Shown here: piece by piece, positions 1-6,412 of the stretch
How the letters are laid out: each line of letters opens with the position of its first letter
How positions within the stretch are numbered: the stretch's first letter is position 1
DNA from: Pseudomonadota bacterium
Lineage (GTDB): Bacteria; Pseudomonadota; Alphaproteobacteria; Acetobacterales; Acetobacteraceae
Direction of reading: 5' to 3'
DNA: 6,662 nt
Assembly (NCBI GenBank): GCA_021798375.1
Contig: JAJZHU010000133.1
Span: 1 to 6,662, forward strand
Notes under the pieces: model-generated
Database searches by the model: none
What the model was told of the DNA's origin: nothing
What the model saw: the letters and a program-made list of their open reading frames with translations, nothing else
Program-made: the position numbers and the translations under genes

Positions 1-456
1 CGCGGCGCCTTGTTTCTCGAACAATATTTGCCGAATCCCGTTGAAGCAATGTTGACCAATGCATTCGATAAAGATGTCAAGCGAAGCGAAATCGTGGAGA
101 TTGGCAATTTGGCGTCCGCCGGCAGCGGAGCGTCGGTGTTTCTGTTTGTCGCGCTCGCCGCATATCTGCAGCAACATCGCCTATCGTATGCCGTGGCAAC
201 CGCGACCCAGGGATTGCGACGCTCATTCGCCCTGCTGGAGATAGATTGGATTGAACTGGGCACGGCGACGTCCGATGCATTGCCCGACAAAGGCGCCGCA
301 TGGGGAAGTTACTATGGCCGCAACCCCAAAATCGTCGCCGGCCGGGTGCCGCCTGCCTTTGCGAATCTTGATTCGTTCATGCCCTCAAGCATCAACAAAG
401 ACCTCGGAAAAATACTCTCATATCATCCGCGTGAAATGACGGAAATAATTCAATGA
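1..456 (+). CDS. Thermostable hemolysin-family (GNAT-like) protein, 5' end cut off
   Basis: The frame is open from base 1 (R-G-A before the TTG at 10), so the TTG is probably internal and the true start lies upstream. The visible 151 residues match my recollection of the delta-VPH 'thermostable hemolysin' family: LFLEQYL near the visible N-terminus, then EIGNLAS at about visible residues 33-39 followed by an alanine-rich helix, and a WGSYYGRNPKIVAG segment near 100-113. Despite the name, the family is placed in the acetyltransferase (GNAT/autoinducer-synthase-like) fold group. An acyl-transfer role is therefore more plausible than haemolysis, but no substrate can be read. No signal peptide is visible in this part, which suggests a cytoplasmic protein. 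The stop overlaps the next start as ATGA (453-456), implying translational coupling with the acyl ligase. Family assignment is from motif memory, not a search. Confidence 0.78.
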   Translation, partial: RGALFLEQYLPNPVEAMLTNAFDKDVKRSEIVEIGNLASAGSGASVFLFVALAAYLQQHRLSYAVATATQGLRRSFALLEIDWIELGTATSDALPDKGAAWGSYYGRNPKIVAGRVPPAFANLDSFMPSSINKDLGKILSYHPREMTEIIQ

Positions 457-2597
457 GTCGGATATTGGAAGTAATCGCGGGCCATGCCCGGCATCGGCCC
501 AGCGACATCGCCCTGGCGGATCAGTGCAAGGCGCTGTCGTATGAAGGCCTATGGCACGAATTGGATGATCTCGGCGGACATTTGGCGGATCTGTTCAAGC
601 TGCCGGGTCCCGTTGCATTCGCGCTCGATAATTCATTGGCGTGGGTTCTGTTGGATCTCTCCCTGATCGCCTTGGGTCGCACTTCGGTACCGTTACCACC
701 ATTTTTCACGCCGCCACAACAATGTCATGTATTGGCGCAGACCGGCGCAGCCTATCTGATCACCGACCAGCCTCTCGCCGAACAAGAGCATATAGAAACG
801 ATCTTGATTATTGGCCGTGTACTATATCTTTATGAACAACATGAAACCACGGTGGAACTGCCCGCATCGACCGCGAAGATCACATTTACATCCGGCAGCA
901 CCGGTCAGCCCAAAGGCGTCTGCCTGTCTCAACCCGGCATGGAAAAACTGGCTCAATCACTGGTCGATTTTATCGGCGCCGATTATGCCGGCATTCACTG
1001 CGCGATATTACCGCTGGCGGTGCTGCTCGAAAATGTGGCCGGTTTATATCCTACCTTGTTGTCTGGCGGTTGTTATTACGTGAAGCCGCTCGCCAGCATT
1101 GGGTTCAAACGCAACTTCATGCCAGATTTTGATAAATTAGCCTGCGTATTGGAAGATTGCAGTGCCACTAGCATCATCGTGGTGCCGGAAATTCTGCGCG
1201 GCCTGACCGCCGCCCTGGAATCAACCGGGATCGCGTTGCCCGCCATGAAACTTCTTGCGGTTGGAGGCGCCAAGGTATCGGCCGAACTCTTGCAAAAAGC
1301 CGAAACATTGGGATTGCCGGTCTTTCAAGGCTACGGCCTAAGCGAGGCGGCGTCGGTGGTTGCGTTCAACCGCCCGGGCGACAATCGGGCGGGGTGTGTT
1401 GGAAAAATTCTGCCCGGACTGGACGTGCAATTATCGGACGATGGTGAAATTCTGGTCAATCATCCCGCGTTTCTCGGCTATGTCGGCGATGTTCCGGCGC
1501 CGGAAAGATTTGCCACCGGCGACATTGGTCGCTTCGATCACGACGGATATTTATACATCGATGGACGCAAGTCGAATCTATTGGTCACCGCATTTGGCCG
1601 CAATGTATCGCCGGAATGGGTGGAAAGCGAGTTGCTGGCGCATTCTTCGATCGGACAGGCCTTTGTGTTCGGCGACGCCGCGCCTTCGCTGGCGGCGTTG
1701 ATCGTGCCGTCTTCCACCGCAGTCTCGGACGCCGACATCGTGATGGCGATCGATCGCGCCAATCGCAATCTGCCGGAATACGCCCATATACGGCATTGGT
1801 CCAAAGTCATGCCGTTTACCATCGCCAATCAACAATTGACCGGCAACGGGCGCATGCAACGATCAAACATTGCAAAGGATCACAAAAATACAATGGAAAA
1901 ATGTTTTGCTCAAACCAGTCAATATGCCGGCTTCTTTGAACGCCTGATTGCGGAGACAGAGTCCGAGCGGACCTATTTGCAACAGACTCCGCAAATTCGT
2001 GATGGTTTGGAGGGAAAAATCTCCCGGGAGACATATCTGTCATATCTTGCCGAGGCATACCATCATGTCAAACATACCATTCCCCTGCTAAAGCTCACGC
2101 GTGAGAAATTATTGCCCAGGCAGGCTGGATTGCAAGCGGCGTTAGATGAATATATCGCCGAGGAAGCCGGGCACGATGAATGGATTCTCGGGGATATTGC
2201 CCAGGCAGGCGGCGACTGCGAGAAGGTGCGCAACGGCGAGCCGCGTTTCTCCACCGAATTGATGGTGTCGTACGCCTATGATTTCATCACCCGGATAAAC
2301 CCCGCCGGCTTTTTCGGCATGGTATTCGTTTTGGAATCAACCAGTACGCAATTGGCCATACTCGGTGCGGGAGCACTGATGAAATCTCTGCAATTGCCCG
2401 AAAATTGTTTTCATTATCTGTTGTCGCACGGAGCGCTCGATGTCGATCATATGAAATTTCTACAGAGTCTGCTGCCGCAGATTGACCATCCCGACGACCA
2501 GGACGCGATCATCCACATGGCCAAGGCAATCTTTATTTTGTACAGCGATATCTTCCGCAGCATTCCTCATCAACGGGAGATGTTTCATGCCGCTTGA
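453..2597 (+). CDS. AMP-forming acyl ligase fused to haem-oxygenase-like diiron oxidase domain
   Basis: Two domains lie in one 714-residue frame. Residues 1-480 are an ANL-superfamily adenylate-forming enzyme, expected to activate a carboxylic acid with ATP. It shows the phosphate loop TSGSTGQPKG (146-155), GYGLSE (293-298), TGD (355-357), the hinge region DGRK (370-373) and GRNVSPEWVE (382-391). At the C-terminal A10 motif, NGRMQR, arginine 467 stands where the catalytic lysine is normal. Residues 481-714 form an all-helical TenA/haem-oxygenase-like domain with candidate diiron ligands E571 and H574 (E-x2-H), E628, and H659/D663/H666 (H-x3-D-x2-H), as in UndA-like and CADD-like oxidases. No phosphopantetheine carrier domain is visible. 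The start overlaps the upstream stop (ATGA) with only a weak GGA 9 bases before. The domains meet at M481, which has AAGGA 13 bases upstream, so the oxidase half might also be translated alone. Substrate unknown; a fatty or amino acid is possible. Confidence 0.88.
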   Translation: MSRILEVIAGHARHRPSDIALADQCKALSYEGLWHELDDLGGHLADLFKLPGPVAFALDNSLAWVLLDLSLIALGRTSVPLPPFFTPPQQCHVLAQTGAAYLITDQPLAEQEHIETILIIGRVLYLYEQHETTVELPASTAKITFTSGSTGQPKGVCLSQPGMEKLAQSLVDFIGADYAGIHCAILPLAVLLENVAGLYPTLLSGGCYYVKPLASIGFKRNFMPDFDKLACVLEDCSATSIIVVPEILRGLTAALESTGIALPAMKLLAVGGAKVSAELLQKAETLGLPVFQGYGLSEAASVVAFNRPGDNRAGCVGKILPGLDVQLSDDGEILVNHPAFLGYVGDVPAPERFATGDIGRFDHDGYLYIDGRKSNLLVTAFGRNVSPEWVESELLAHSSIGQAFVFGDAAPSLAALIVPSSTAVSDADIVMAIDRANRNLPEYAHIRHWSKVMPFTIANQQLTGNGRMQRSNIAKDHKNTMEKCFAQTSQYAGFFERLIAETESERTYLQQTPQIRDGLEGKISRETYLSYLAEAYHHVKHTIPLLKLTREKLLPRQAGLQAALDEYIAEEAGHDEWILGDIAQAGGDCEKVRNGEPRFSTELMVSYAYDFITRINPAGFFGMVFVLESTSTQLAILGAGALMKSLQLPENCFHYLLSHGALDVDHMKFLQSLLPQIDHPDDQDAIIHMAKAIFILYSDIFRSIPHQREMFHAA
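2575..2580 (+). promoter_or_regulatory. Ribosome binding site fixing the SDR start
   Basis: GGGAGA lies 6 bases before the ATG at 2587, inside the end of the ligase-oxidase gene. It supports that ATG over the upstream in-frame ATG at 2482, which would add 35 residues without SDR character. The Rossmann glycine motif begins 11 residues after the chosen start, as is usual for the family. Confidence 0.7.
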
Positions 2598-3393
2598 TGG
2601 GCAAAAAGTTATTCTCACCGGCGGTTCCGGTGGCATGGGCGCGCTGATCGCCACGAATCTATTAGCCGCCAAGGCCGACCTGGTGGTGGTCGATCGTGTT
2701 GCGCCATCCGGGCCGGCACGATTTATCAAAGGCGATTTATCAACCATCGACGGCATCTCCGAGGTCGGCCATCAGATCGCGTCGGAATGGCCCGACATAT
2801 TGATCAATCTCGCCGGAGCGCAATATTTCGGGCCATTTGAACAACAGCCGGCCGATCACGTGCGTATGACTTATATGGTCAACCTGCTCGCGCCGGTCTT
2901 GCTGTCTCAGGCCGTGGTGCCGGGAATGAAACAGCGTCAACTCGGGCATATCGTGAACATCGGTTCGATACTCGGCTCGATAAATTATCCGTATTTCGTG
3001 ACCTACTCCAGCGCAAAGGCCGGCCTGCACGGATTGAGCCAGGGCCTGCGGCGCGAATTGGACGACAGTGGAATCGATATCACCCACATCGCCCCCCGTG
3101 CAGTGCGCACGGGTTTCAACAGTGAAGCGGTGATGCGTTTTGCCGCCATCACCAAGATGAACATGGATCAACCAGATGCGGTGGCCCGGCGCATTGTCGA
3201 TGCCATACTCAAACGCAAAAAGAACGTATACATCGGTTTGCCGGAGTCATTTTTCGTGCGACTCAACGCGATTGCGCCAGGCCTGGTGGATGGCGGCATC
3301 TGCGCTGGCTTCTCCAGGGCGAGAAATGCCTTCTTGAAAAATGAGCGCGAAGAGGCTGTGCCATACCAAAAAAATGAAGCAATAGGTCATTGA
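2587..3393 (+). CDS. Short-chain dehydrogenase/reductase (SDR), classical type
   Basis: A 268-residue cytoplasmic NAD(P)-dependent oxidoreductase. The cofactor motif TGGSGGMG is at 11-18, D36 ends the second strand (VVVDR), NLAG is at 74-77, and N89 follows. The catalytic set is S117, Y130 and K134 (YSSAK), all correctly spaced. The acidic D36 favours NAD(H) over NADP(H), a family rule rather than proof. The usual P-G after the sixth strand is P-R here (APRAVRTGF, 169-177). The length is slightly above the roughly 250 typical of classical SDRs, with a charged C-terminal tail (KNEREE). The gene overlaps the ligase-oxidase by 11 bases and has its own Shine-Dalgarno sequence, so it belongs to the same operon. 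It likely reduces or oxidises a ketone/alcohol or acyl intermediate made by its neighbours; the substrate is unknown. Confidence 0.92.
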   Translation: MPLDGQKVILTGGSGGMGALIATNLLAAKADLVVVDRVAPSGPARFIKGDLSTIDGISEVGHQIASEWPDILINLAGAQYFGPFEQQPADHVRMTYMVNLLAPVLLSQAVVPGMKQRQLGHIVNIGSILGSINYPYFVTYSSAKAGLHGLSQGLRRELDDSGIDITHIAPRAVRTGFNSEAVMRFAAITKMNMDQPDAVARRIVDAILKRKKNVYIGLPESFFVRLNAIAPGLVDGGICAGFSRARNAFLKNEREEAVPYQKNEAIGH

Positions 3394-3437
3394 TCTATTG
3401 TGTTTGTGCATAAAAATATCTTTCTCGGGAAACTCTA

Positions 3438-4127
3438 ATGTTATTTTCCAGCAAATTATTCCGCGGCGGAATATTGGGCCTGACCATGATGTGTGCGTCG
3501 ATGGCACACGCCACGGGGAACCCGGCGATGGACGCGGATGTACGGCATGTCGATGATCAGTGGGCGCATATCACCTATCAAATTACAGACAAAGACGAAC
3601 AACTCCGCGAGATCGACGCGCTGGCGCAATACGCGGCCGCGGTGGTGAAAAAATATCCCGGCGAAGTCGAACCGCTGCTGTGGCAAGGCATCGTGGTCAG
3701 CGAAGAGGCCGGCATGGCCAGCGTATTCGACCAGCTCAGCCTGGCCAAAAAGGCGCGCGGAATATTCGAACAGGCCGAATCGATCGATCCCAATGGCGCC
3801 AATGGCGCCGTGGCCATGAGCCTCGGCGTCCTTTATTATCGTGTTCCCGGCTTTCCCATAGCGTTCGGCAACGACAAAAAGGCCCGCGCATTGCTGGAAC
3901 TCGCCCTGAACAAGGATCCCAACGGCTTGGACGCCAATTTCTTCTACGGTGATTTTTTGCTGTCGCGTGATGACTATGCCGAGGCCCAAAAAGCCCTTCT
4001 TCACGCGCTGGCTGCGCCAATAAACCCGGCGCGGCCGGTGTGGGAGGCGGGCCGTCGCGCCGAGGTCACCGCCTTGATCGCAAAAATCGCCCGCCATAAC
4101 GCCGAAATTGCTTCGTCATCGCCCTGA
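3438..4127 (+). CDS. Exported TPR-like repeat protein
   Basis: A 229-residue protein. Residues 1-25 form a signal peptide: K6 and R9, then a hydrophobic stretch (11-19), then a likely cleavage after AHA25. The cysteine at 19 is preceded by T-M-M and does not make a good lipobox, so a periplasmic protein is more likely than a lipoprotein. The mature part is helical, with at least two related tetratricopeptide-type units at about 103-135 and 146-180, sharing KKAR...L/IF..A...DPNG. A perfect 9-base tandem duplication (3792-3809) encodes NGA-NGA between units. It resembles TPR proteins sometimes labelled TatT-like, but no partner can be named. A weak GGGA lies 7 bases before the ATG. The 44-base gap after the SDR is the largest break in the operon and has no clear terminator. 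Its link to the enzymes may be envelope delivery or scaffolding, which is speculative. Confidence 0.78.
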   Translation: MLFSSKLFRGGILGLTMMCASMAHATGNPAMDADVRHVDDQWAHITYQITDKDEQLREIDALAQYAAAVVKKYPGEVEPLLWQGIVVSEEAGMASVFDQLSLAKKARGIFEQAESIDPNGANGAVAMSLGVLYYRVPGFPIAFGNDKKARALLELALNKDPNGLDANFFYGDFLLSRDDYAEAQKALLHALAAPINPARPVWEAGRRAEVTALIAKIARHNAEIASSSP

Positions 4128-4132
4128 ATATC

Positions 4133-4855
4133 ATGTCTATTTGGCACGCATTTGGCCGGCAGTTGCAAAACCCTCACGGCTTCGCCGGCCACTGGACCGG
4201 GATACTGATGCGGTGGATCAATTCCGGCCCCAATCGCGCGGCGGTGGACGCGTTGCAAATTGCGCCCGGTGACAACGTGTTGGAACTGGGATTTGGGCCC
4301 GGCCGCGCCATCGAACTGATTGCCGCGCGTGTCGTGGATGGCTGCGTTTATGGTATAGATCAGTCAGACATCATGCTTCGGCAGGCGTTAATTCGAAATC
4401 GCCGCGCCATTGGCCGCGGCCGTGTGATTTTGCAGCGCGCCACGTTCGAACGCCTGCCGTTTCCCGACGCCTCGATCGATAAAATACTCGCGGTCAACGT
4501 CATTTATTTTTGGCGCGATATAATCTTGATCTTCCATGAGATACGCCGTGTGCTGCGTCCGGGCGGCCGCATCGTGATTTATTCAACCGACGCCTCCACC
4601 ATGCGAGGGTGGAAATTCGCCGCGAAGGAAACTCATCGCCTTTACGATGCTCAGGCGCTAAGGGACATTTTTCTAACCGGCGGCTTCCCTGCCGATGAGA
4701 TTTCAATCGGCGAAATTTCGTTCGCGGGCGGCATGGTTGGCCTGTTGGCGATTGCCGAAAATCAACGACTCAGGGATGGCCAAAGGCCGCGGCACACTGC
4801 GAAATCCTGTATCGGCCAATGCCGGTCTGCTCATGTTGAAGTGATCCGCCAATAA
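4133..4855 (+). CDS. Class I SAM-dependent methyltransferase
   Basis: A 240-residue cytoplasmic methyltransferase of the UbiE/Methyltransf_11-like type. S-adenosylmethionine binding motif I is ELGFGPG (51-57), preceded by the strand DNVL. Motif II has the acidic residue D76 (YGIDQS), which should hold the ribose. LPFPDASID (108-116) is the motif before the post-II strand (ILAVNVIYFW), and LRPGGR (141-146) is motif III. The N-terminal NPHGFAGHWTG...MRWINSGPN precedes the Rossmann core and presumably forms a substrate lid. The C-terminal 30 residues are polar and basic and look like a non-conserved tail. It starts 5 bases after the TPR gene's stop with no clear Shine-Dalgarno, suggesting coupled translation. 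A role as the tailoring methylase of the operon product is inferred from position only; the acceptor is not identifiable. Confidence 0.9.
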   Translation: MSIWHAFGRQLQNPHGFAGHWTGILMRWINSGPNRAAVDALQIAPGDNVLELGFGPGRAIELIAARVVDGCVYGIDQSDIMLRQALIRNRRAIGRGRVILQRATFERLPFPDASIDKILAVNVIYFWRDIILIFHEIRRVLRPGGRIVIYSTDASTMRGWKFAAKETHRLYDAQALRDIFLTGGFPADEISIGEISFAGGMVGLLAIAENQRLRDGQRPRHTAKSCIGQCRSAHVEVIRQ

Positions 4856-4866
4856 CGGGACAAAAT

Positions 4867-4910
4867 GCCCTCGATGTGGATTGCCTCAAGGTAAGCAGAC
4901 CCGCGAGGGC
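4867..4910 (-). terminator. Possible terminator of the porin gene (nested inverted repeat)
   Basis: A perfect 7-bp inverted repeat, GCCCTCG (4867-4873) and CGAGGGC (4904-4910), encloses a smaller hairpin TTGCC-TCAA-GGTAA (4881-4894, one G-T pair). On the minus strand the outer stem is followed by ATTTTG, a short U-run, which fits a weak intrinsic terminator after the porin stop at 4923. The plus-strand side lacks a U-run. The 30-base span between the outer arms is longer than usual for a terminator. Confidence 0.35.
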
Positions 4911-4922
4911 CGGCGACGCCGA

Positions 4923-6191
4923 TTACATGCTGAAGGTCAGATATGCCCACGCCGCCTTGGTCGAAAGCCCGAACCCTTGCGCCCGGTAATCGGCATATTC
5001 CGCCGTCGCCTTCAGATGCGATGTCAGTTGATAGCCAGCCGACAGGTCCCATTCATTGCCGTATTTCAGGTTCTGATCGTCGGAATGATAAACGTAATAG
5101 CGCGCCAGCAACGTCGCCTTGCCGGGTGTCACGCCCAAGGTTACATATTTGCTGTCCAAGCCCTTTGCCGGCGTGGTCAAAAAAGTCTCCGCCCAACCAT
5201 TAAAGGCATGCTTGGTCGCCAGCGGCGTCTGAAATCCATAGCTGCCGGCCGAATTGCTTCCCATCATCATGTCGTCGAGCCCGATCGAGACCGGCTTCAG
5301 TGTCAATTTCGCGCCCACATGCCAATAATCCGCATCGATCAAGGAACTGCCACCGTCATAGGGACGCTGGGTGGCATAGGTGCCCTCATACCCAAGCTTC
5401 ACCGCGCCCGGTAACGCCACAACCCCCGAGGCGCGAACCCCATAGGTCGCGCTGTCGCAGGCCCTGATCCCGGCGAGTCCGCAAGCCGCGGCACCCGGAA
5501 TCGCGCGATCCGCGACATTGCCATACCAGTAACCGAAACCATCGAGCTTCAGGAATTTCGCCGCCGTCACCGAAGCCTCGGCCAGATAGGTCTGCGTCGG
5601 CACATATTGGTTGAGAATATTCTTGATCCCCCAAACATAGCTCGCGTTGATTTTGGTCATGGGGATGCTGCTGTTCTCAAAACTCGCCGCATCGAAAGTC
5701 TGCATGGTCTGCCGGAAATCGATTTTCCCTACAAAGCGCTCATCATCCTCGATGAGGATCTGCCGGCCCAGCTTCACATTGGTCTGCGGCAACCCGCTAT
5801 ATTGTAAAAACGCCTGATTAACCCCGGCGCCGCCGGGATCGGGGATGTTGGCGTGCCTGGTCTCGCCATTGATCAGCGAATTATAATCATCGCCGCCATG
5901 GGCCACATCGATCAACTGCACAGTCACCGAAAACCCATCGAACGTCTTGGTCGCATAACCCAGCATGGTGCGCACCGTCGCCGCCTCTGAATTTTGCTTG
6001 CCGGTCTGATCCACGGTCTCGACGCGGGGGCGAAGCTGCAAACTGAACGTCCCCTGGGTCAACGCCTCACTCAGATCATCGGCCCGCGCCGGCGCGGCTT
6101 GCATGGCCGCAAGCGCCATCAACGCCAGCGCGGCCCTCGTGGAAAGCGGCTTGGGCCGAAGAGATGTCCGTAAAAGATGTGAATAGGTCAT
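4923..6191 (-). CDS. Outer-membrane beta-barrel porin, alginate-export-like
   Basis: I choose the ATG at 6191 (422 residues) rather than the one at 6212, because GGGAG sits exactly 6 bases upstream of it. Residues 1-37 form a signal peptide with basic N-region and an alanine/leucine core, cut after ARA37. The mature protein is rich in alternating amphipathic strands and ends YLTFSM, close to the terminal aromatic signature for barrel assembly. LRPRVETVDQ (53-62), VRTMLGY (73-79), GRQILIEDDERFVG (142-155) and RQTMQTFDA (160-168) fit my recollection of the 'alginate export' porin family. C237 and C245 lie close together, probably in a surface loop, and could form a disulphide. Many family members have no link to alginate and no alginate genes are visible. 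Divergent pairing with a NasT-like regulator suggests passage of nitrate or another nitrogen solute, an inference. Confidence 0.85.
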   Translation of the reverse strand: MTYSHLLRTSLRPKPLSTRAALALMALAAMQAAPARADDLSEALTQGTFSLQLRPRVETVDQTGKQNSEAATVRTMLGYATKTFDGFSVTVQLIDVAHGGDDYNSLINGETRHANIPDPGGAGVNQAFLQYSGLPQTNVKLGRQILIEDDERFVGKIDFRQTMQTFDAASFENSSIPMTKINASYVWGIKNILNQYVPTQTYLAEASVTAAKFLKLDGFGYWYGNVADRAIPGAAACGLAGIRACDSATYGVRASGVVALPGAVKLGYEGTYATQRPYDGGSSLIDADYWHVGAKLTLKPVSIGLDDMMMGSNSAGSYGFQTPLATKHAFNGWAETFLTTPAKGLDSKYVTLGVTPGKATLLARYYVYHSDDQNLKYGNEWDLSAGYQLTSHLKATAEYADYRAQGFGLSTKAAWAYLTFSM

Positions 6192-6197
6192 GTGCAA

Positions 6198-6202
6198 CTC
6201 CC
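6198..6202 (-). promoter_or_regulatory. Ribosome binding site of the porin
   Basis: On the minus strand this reads GGGAG, 6 bases before the ATG at 6191. It lies inside the 5' extension that the ATG at 6212 would require, and this decides the start in favour of 6191. Confidence 0.75.
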
Positions 6203-6363
6203 ATGGAAACAAGGACGCCGAGGGAGCCCCAGATCAGGAACCAATCCGCCCCGGCTTGACGTTGCGATGATACCGATGCTGCACTGCGGCAGGATGAATC
6301 GTCCGCCAATCTTTGGTGAATCCCCCGGTTGGCGCCCGAGCAAGGAAGCGGCACGAATCCTGC

Positions 6364-6385
6364 ATCGCGGGTTTTCCACCGCGAT
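6364..6385. repeat. Perfect 7-bp inverted repeat before the regulator gene
   Basis: ATCGCGG (6364-6370) and CCGCGAT (6379-6385) are exact reverse complements separated by 8 bases, ending 27 bases before the regulator ATG. It could be a protein-binding operator or an RNA hairpin in the leader of either gene. No U-run follows on either strand, so an intrinsic terminator is unlikely. Confidence 0.6.
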
Positions 6386-6412
6386 CCTGGGGACGTGGCG
6401 AAAGATGAAGCG

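Larger units (their letters stand above)
6192..6412. promoter_or_regulatory. Divergent intergenic region with both 5' leaders
   Basis: These 221 bases separate the starts of the minus-strand porin and the plus-strand response regulator, so both promoters should lie here. I see no convincing -35/-10 pair. The best plus-strand fragment is TTGACG at 6256-6261, without a good partner at 16-18 bases. No sigma-54 GG-N10-GC element is clear. The region holds an inverted repeat (6364-6385) and a small hexaloop hairpin (6279-6292). No supported gene lies inside. Confidence 0.6.

Noticed and set aside
3390..3419. Possible promoter (TTGATC and an A/T-rich stretch) before the TPR-like gene
   Set aside because: No acceptable -10 hexamer at standard spacing; the A/T-rich stretch alone is not enough.
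3456..4097. 213-codon minus-strand open frame
   Set aside because: It lies entirely antisense to the TPR-like gene, which has a signal peptide and repeat structure. The antisense product has no recognisable features.
4856..4922. Possible tRNA remnant in the convergent gap
   Set aside because: The inverted repeat suggested a folded RNA, but there is no T-loop GGTTCGA-type motif or cloverleaf; a terminator is a simpler reading.
4881..5414. 177-codon plus-strand open frame
   Set aside because: It is antisense to the porin 3' half, with a low-complexity basic product and no family motifs.
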